From: Norana najaformis
Taxonomy: Eukaryota > Annelida > Clitellata > Crassiclitellata > Hormogastridae
Direction of reading: 5' to 3'
NCBI GenBank assembly: GCA_964023275.1
Contig: OZ029925.1
Span: forward strand, 6,911,413-6,975,412
Length of the DNA stretch: 64,000 nucleotides
The translations under genes were made by a program, and so were the position numbers. Each line of letters starts with the position of its first letter. The stretch's first letter is position 1. Of this stretch, positions 62,216-64,000 are shown piece by piece. Below the pieces are notes generated by a model. The model saw nothing but the letters and a program-made list of their open reading frames with translations, was not told where the DNA came from and made no database searches.

Positions 62216-63385
62216 AGCCAATCCTTACCAGCCTCTTCTTTTAAAAGCTATGTTAGTGTTCACCGAGACAGTACTGCCATCCAAATTATTCCACAAGTCT
62301 GCTACTCAGCACTGAACGATTCCTGCCGAAATGTTCCTTTCCGATTCTTAAATAATTTATGTCTGTGGCCTCAAGTTAGGTGCAAATTCAAAGAACCTCT
62401 TCCACTGCGTTGCTTCCTTTTCAGTTATGATCTTATATGCTTTAATTAGGTTTCTCTGCTCAACCCTCTCGCTAATGTTTTTAGCCCACACCTTTTCAAT
62501 CATGGTTCTTCATAATTCAGACCCTTGTACCCCGAATGAACTTGGTATGTCTCCTCTGCGCTTTCTCCAGTTGTTCTGTCATGTTTCAGATATGGATTCC
62601 ATACCCAGATGATACCAACTGTGGCCTCATCAATGATTTGTTCAACCTCAGTATTATATTCTTGTCTTTGCTAACTATTCTACTCTTGATCATGCCAAAG
62701 CTGAGTTAGCCTTTTCTGCTGCCTTAGCACCATGCCTCTTGAAGGTTCGCTTATGCACAATCATGCCCAAGTCCTTTTCTTCCTCACTAACTCTCAAGAC
62801 CTTACCCCTCGACCCCATTTCTTATGAAAACTGTTTATCTTCCCCATATGCGTCACCAAGCATCTTTCCCCATTAAAAAGCATCTGCCATTCCAGCGACC
62901 ATTTGTCTATTCTTCTTAAATCCTCTTTTATCGTCTCCGATTCTTCTTCATCATCCACTGCTATACACAGTTTTGCATCATCTGCAAACTTAGAAATTCT
63001 AGATAAAATTCCATCGTGGATGTCATTAACAATTATGAACGGCAGTGGCCCAAACACTGATGCTTGTGGCACTCAGCTTATCACTCTTGTCCAGCCAGAA
63101 TATATTTGTCTCCTGTTCCTATATTTTGTCTCTTCTCTGATAACCAGCTTTTAATCCATGCTGGCACCTGCTCACTAATCCTACATGTTTGCAACTTATG
63201 GCCAGTCTTACAAGAGGTACTTTGTCATATATTGCCTTGATAAAATCTAGATAAACTACGTCCTCATGTTTTCCATCATCCATCCTTTCATAAAGACCCT
63301 CAAAGAACTCCAACGATTTGTCAAACATGAACGACGTTTTGTAAATCCGTGTTGACTGCCATTCATTAAATCATACTCGTTGATA
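62216..63385 (-). mobile_element. Non-LTR retrotransposon with RT core, frameshifted
   Basis: On the minus strand: HGFTKRRSCLTN, then DVVYLDFIKA, VPLVRLAISCKHVGL, SRISKFADDAKLCIA (the FADD catalytic box of the polymerase), DLRRIDKWSLEWQMLFN and GERCLVTHMGK. Further 3', MTEQLEKAQRRHTKFIRG is recognisable. Frame changes and stops separate the pieces (for example after about 63120, and repeatedly below 62790). It differs from the 2, 44 and 56 kb families. It is dead, and its 3' end leads into the short tandem array. Confidence 0.9.
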
Positions 63386-63389
63386 AGCT

Positions 63390-63785
63390 CCGCGATATAA
63401 AGAGGAGGGGAAGAGAAGGAGGAGAATAAAACATAGAACGGGAAGAAAGAAAAATAGAGGAAGGAAAAGGATAAATAGAACAAGAACGAAGAAGAGAAGA
63501 AGAAGGGAAGAAGAAGAAGGAAGAACAGAGCAAGAAGGAAGAAGAAGAGAAGAATGAGAAGAAGGAACAGAACGAGAAGAAAGAAGAAGAGAAGAAGGAG
63601 CAGGAAGAATAGAACGAGAAGGAAGACGAAGAGTGTAAGGAAAAGAAAGAATAGAAGGAGAAGGAAGAAGGAAGCAGAAGAGAAGAAGGCGAAGAAAGAA
63701 TAGACAGAGAAGGGAGAAGAGAAGAAGAAGAAGAAGAGGAAAAGGTGAAGGAAGAAGAGGAGGAGGAGGAGGAATAGAAGGAGAA
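63390..63785. repeat. GAA/GAGAA purine array
   Basis: About 400 bp of aga/agg units joined to the 5' side of the minus-strand LINE. Minus frames look like Phe/Leu/Ser membrane proteins but are repeat artefacts. Confidence 0.95.
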
Positions 63786-63907
63786 GTGGTTGAAGAGAAT
63801 GACGAGCCACAAAAGCTAGTCGTCTGTTTCGCGGAGATTTAATCTGGAATTCGAGGAATGAATCCATAAACCTACTTCGCGGCTGCTGATGTCTTGACTC
63901 AGCAACC

Positions 63908-64000
63908 AGGCTCGATGGATGGATGGATGGATAGACGGGTGGATAGATAGATGGATGAATGGATAGACGGGTGGATGGATGGATTGATGGAGGGATGGAT
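63908..64000. repeat. GGAT tetranucleotide array
   Basis: ggatggatgg units with gacgg variants, running to the window edge. Confidence 0.95.

Noticed and set aside
63256..63867. Phe/Leu/Ser frames on the minus strand
   Set aside because: Reverse reading of a GAA/GAGAA array joined to a dead LINE.

Overview
The window is animal nuclear DNA. Genes are split by GT-AG introns, coding is sparse, intergenic and intronic DNA is AT-rich, and the sequence is full of microsatellites, minisatellites and decayed non-LTR retrotransposons with tRNA-derived SINEs. A transglutaminase, GAPDH and a membrane-anchored JmjC protein together fit a metazoan. The repeat texture suggests a marine invertebrate, perhaps a mollusc, but that is an impression and not a demonstrated assignment.

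Three genes can be rebuilt exon by exon with consistent splice phases. (1) Plus strand, 7197-12220: an 8-exon JmjC (cupin) oxygenase-like protein of 437 aa with an N-terminal membrane anchor. A decayed extra copy of its exon 6 lies just downstream. (2) Plus strand, 17483-21950: a complete 7-exon GAPDH of 337 aa. (3) Minus strand, 48073 down to 24663: a complete 15-exon transglutaminase of 829 aa with an intact Cys-His-Asp triad and both C-terminal barrels. GAPDH and transglutaminase converge on an AT-rich 2.7 kb gap. The three genes are functionally unrelated and nothing suggests they work together.

The rest is mostly repeats. At least three non-LTR (LINE) families are present as 5'-truncated, broken reverse-transcriptase C-termini or 3' tails, at about 1.8-2.8, 4.0, 5.2, 14.2, 42.7-43.3, 44.2, 56.0-56.8, 61.2 and 62.2-63.4 kb. 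Two SINE families have tRNA-like heads (SINE-A at 32.5 and 43.4 kb; SINE-B at 14.9, 15.6, 30.3, 30.6, 35.9 and 53.8 kb). A palindromic MITE-like element lies at 51.1 kb. The transglutaminase introns hold several minisatellites, including a 17-bp array inside a 547-bp tandem duplication.

The right end (49-64 kb) has no confidently recognised host gene. It is dominated by simple repeats (CA, TA, GGA, TACA, GGAC, TCTG, GAA). Two weak first-exon candidates on the plus strand lie near 52.2 and 57.4 kb. No operon, CRISPR array or bacterial feature is present. The most interesting leads are two tandem copies of a Sox-like palindrome just upstream of transglutaminase exon 1, the decayed JmjC exon copy, a nested retrotransposon with an exact 15-bp target duplication, and two paralogous elements each carrying its own SINE-B insertion.
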